From contig VZTJ01004023.1 of NCBI GenBank assembly GCA_013397795.1, positions 2,005,489 to 2,069,488 of the forward strand: a DNA stretch of 64,000 nucleotides. Reading direction: 5' to 3'. Numbering within the stretch: position 1 is the first letter of the stretch; each line of letters starts with the position of its first letter. The position numbers and the translations under genes are program-made. The DNA is from Orthonyx spaldingii. Lineage: Eukaryota; Chordata; Aves; Passeriformes; Orthonychidae. The notes beneath the pieces were generated by a model, which was not told where the DNA came from, did no database searches, and saw nothing but the letters and a program-made list of their open reading frames with translations. This document shows positions 63,791 to 64,000 of this stretch, in pieces.

Positions 63791-64000
63791 CATCAAAATA
63801 TTTCAACTAATACGCCAGAATTTCAACTGGAATGGCCAAGAGAGAGGAAAATATTCTTTTCTGCCAATAGCCTGGTTTGTAGGCTATAACCTTTAGCAGA
63901 AGTAGGGGAAGAGCAAGGGACACAGTAACATCTTAAATCACCACTGTAAGACTCAACAGAGCTCATGTATCAGCAAGTCTTGACAGGAGACTCCTGAAAA
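63791..64000. other. Non-coding stretch, nothing recognised
   Basis: I see nothing nameable to the window end. Confidence 0.5.

Overview
This window reads as vertebrate nuclear DNA and most resembles a bird or another sauropsid. The reasons are one CR1-type LINE remnant (63,481-63,790), a few very old MIR-like SINE remnants, no sign of Alu, L1, B1/B2 or other mammal-specific young repeats, low overall repeat content, scarce CpG, and long AT-rich tracts without genes. The lineage is an inference from repeat content, because no gene was recognised that would identify the species.

I found no coding gene that I can support. All open reading frames are short (the longest is about 230 codons). They overlap in several frames, lack recognisable domains, and look like chance openings in non-coding DNA. 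I found no rRNA, recognisable tRNA, CRISPR array, bacterial operon or intact mobile element. The best reading is an intergenic gene desert or one very large intron. Several stretches look like conserved developmental enhancers: AT-rich but not low-complexity, with homeodomain, POU, FOX or E-box type sites.

Layout. 1-10,000: unremarkable non-coding DNA with one GC-richer block at about 961-1,230 carrying POU and FOX type sites. 10,000-16,300: one enhancer-like block, two diverged copies of a 55-bp dispersed repeat, and MIR relics, one possibly split. 16,300-30,000: mostly featureless, with small direct repeats and a (CTG)6 run. 30,000-41,900: three enhancer-like blocks (about 30,060-30,830, 36,110-36,530 and 38,400-39,620), a G9...C7 tract and A-rich runs. 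41,900-42,070: a pyrimidine-rich repeat followed directly by a 102-nt hairpin with a 24-bp, nearly perfect stem. This hairpin is the most distinctive structure in the window. 43,400-56,000: one MIR-like relic and two more enhancer-like blocks (about 48,300-49,200 and 55,290-55,700). 56,057-56,210: a 20-bp minisatellite. 56,200-64,000: a MIR relic, an old palindrome-type relic, an enhancer-like block with paired TGATTGAC sites, and a deleted CR1 fragment.

No genes can be said to work together here. If the window has a function, it is most likely regulatory, plus possibly a small RNA from the 42-kb hairpin. All enhancer calls rest on visual reading of composition and motifs and were not tested by alignment.
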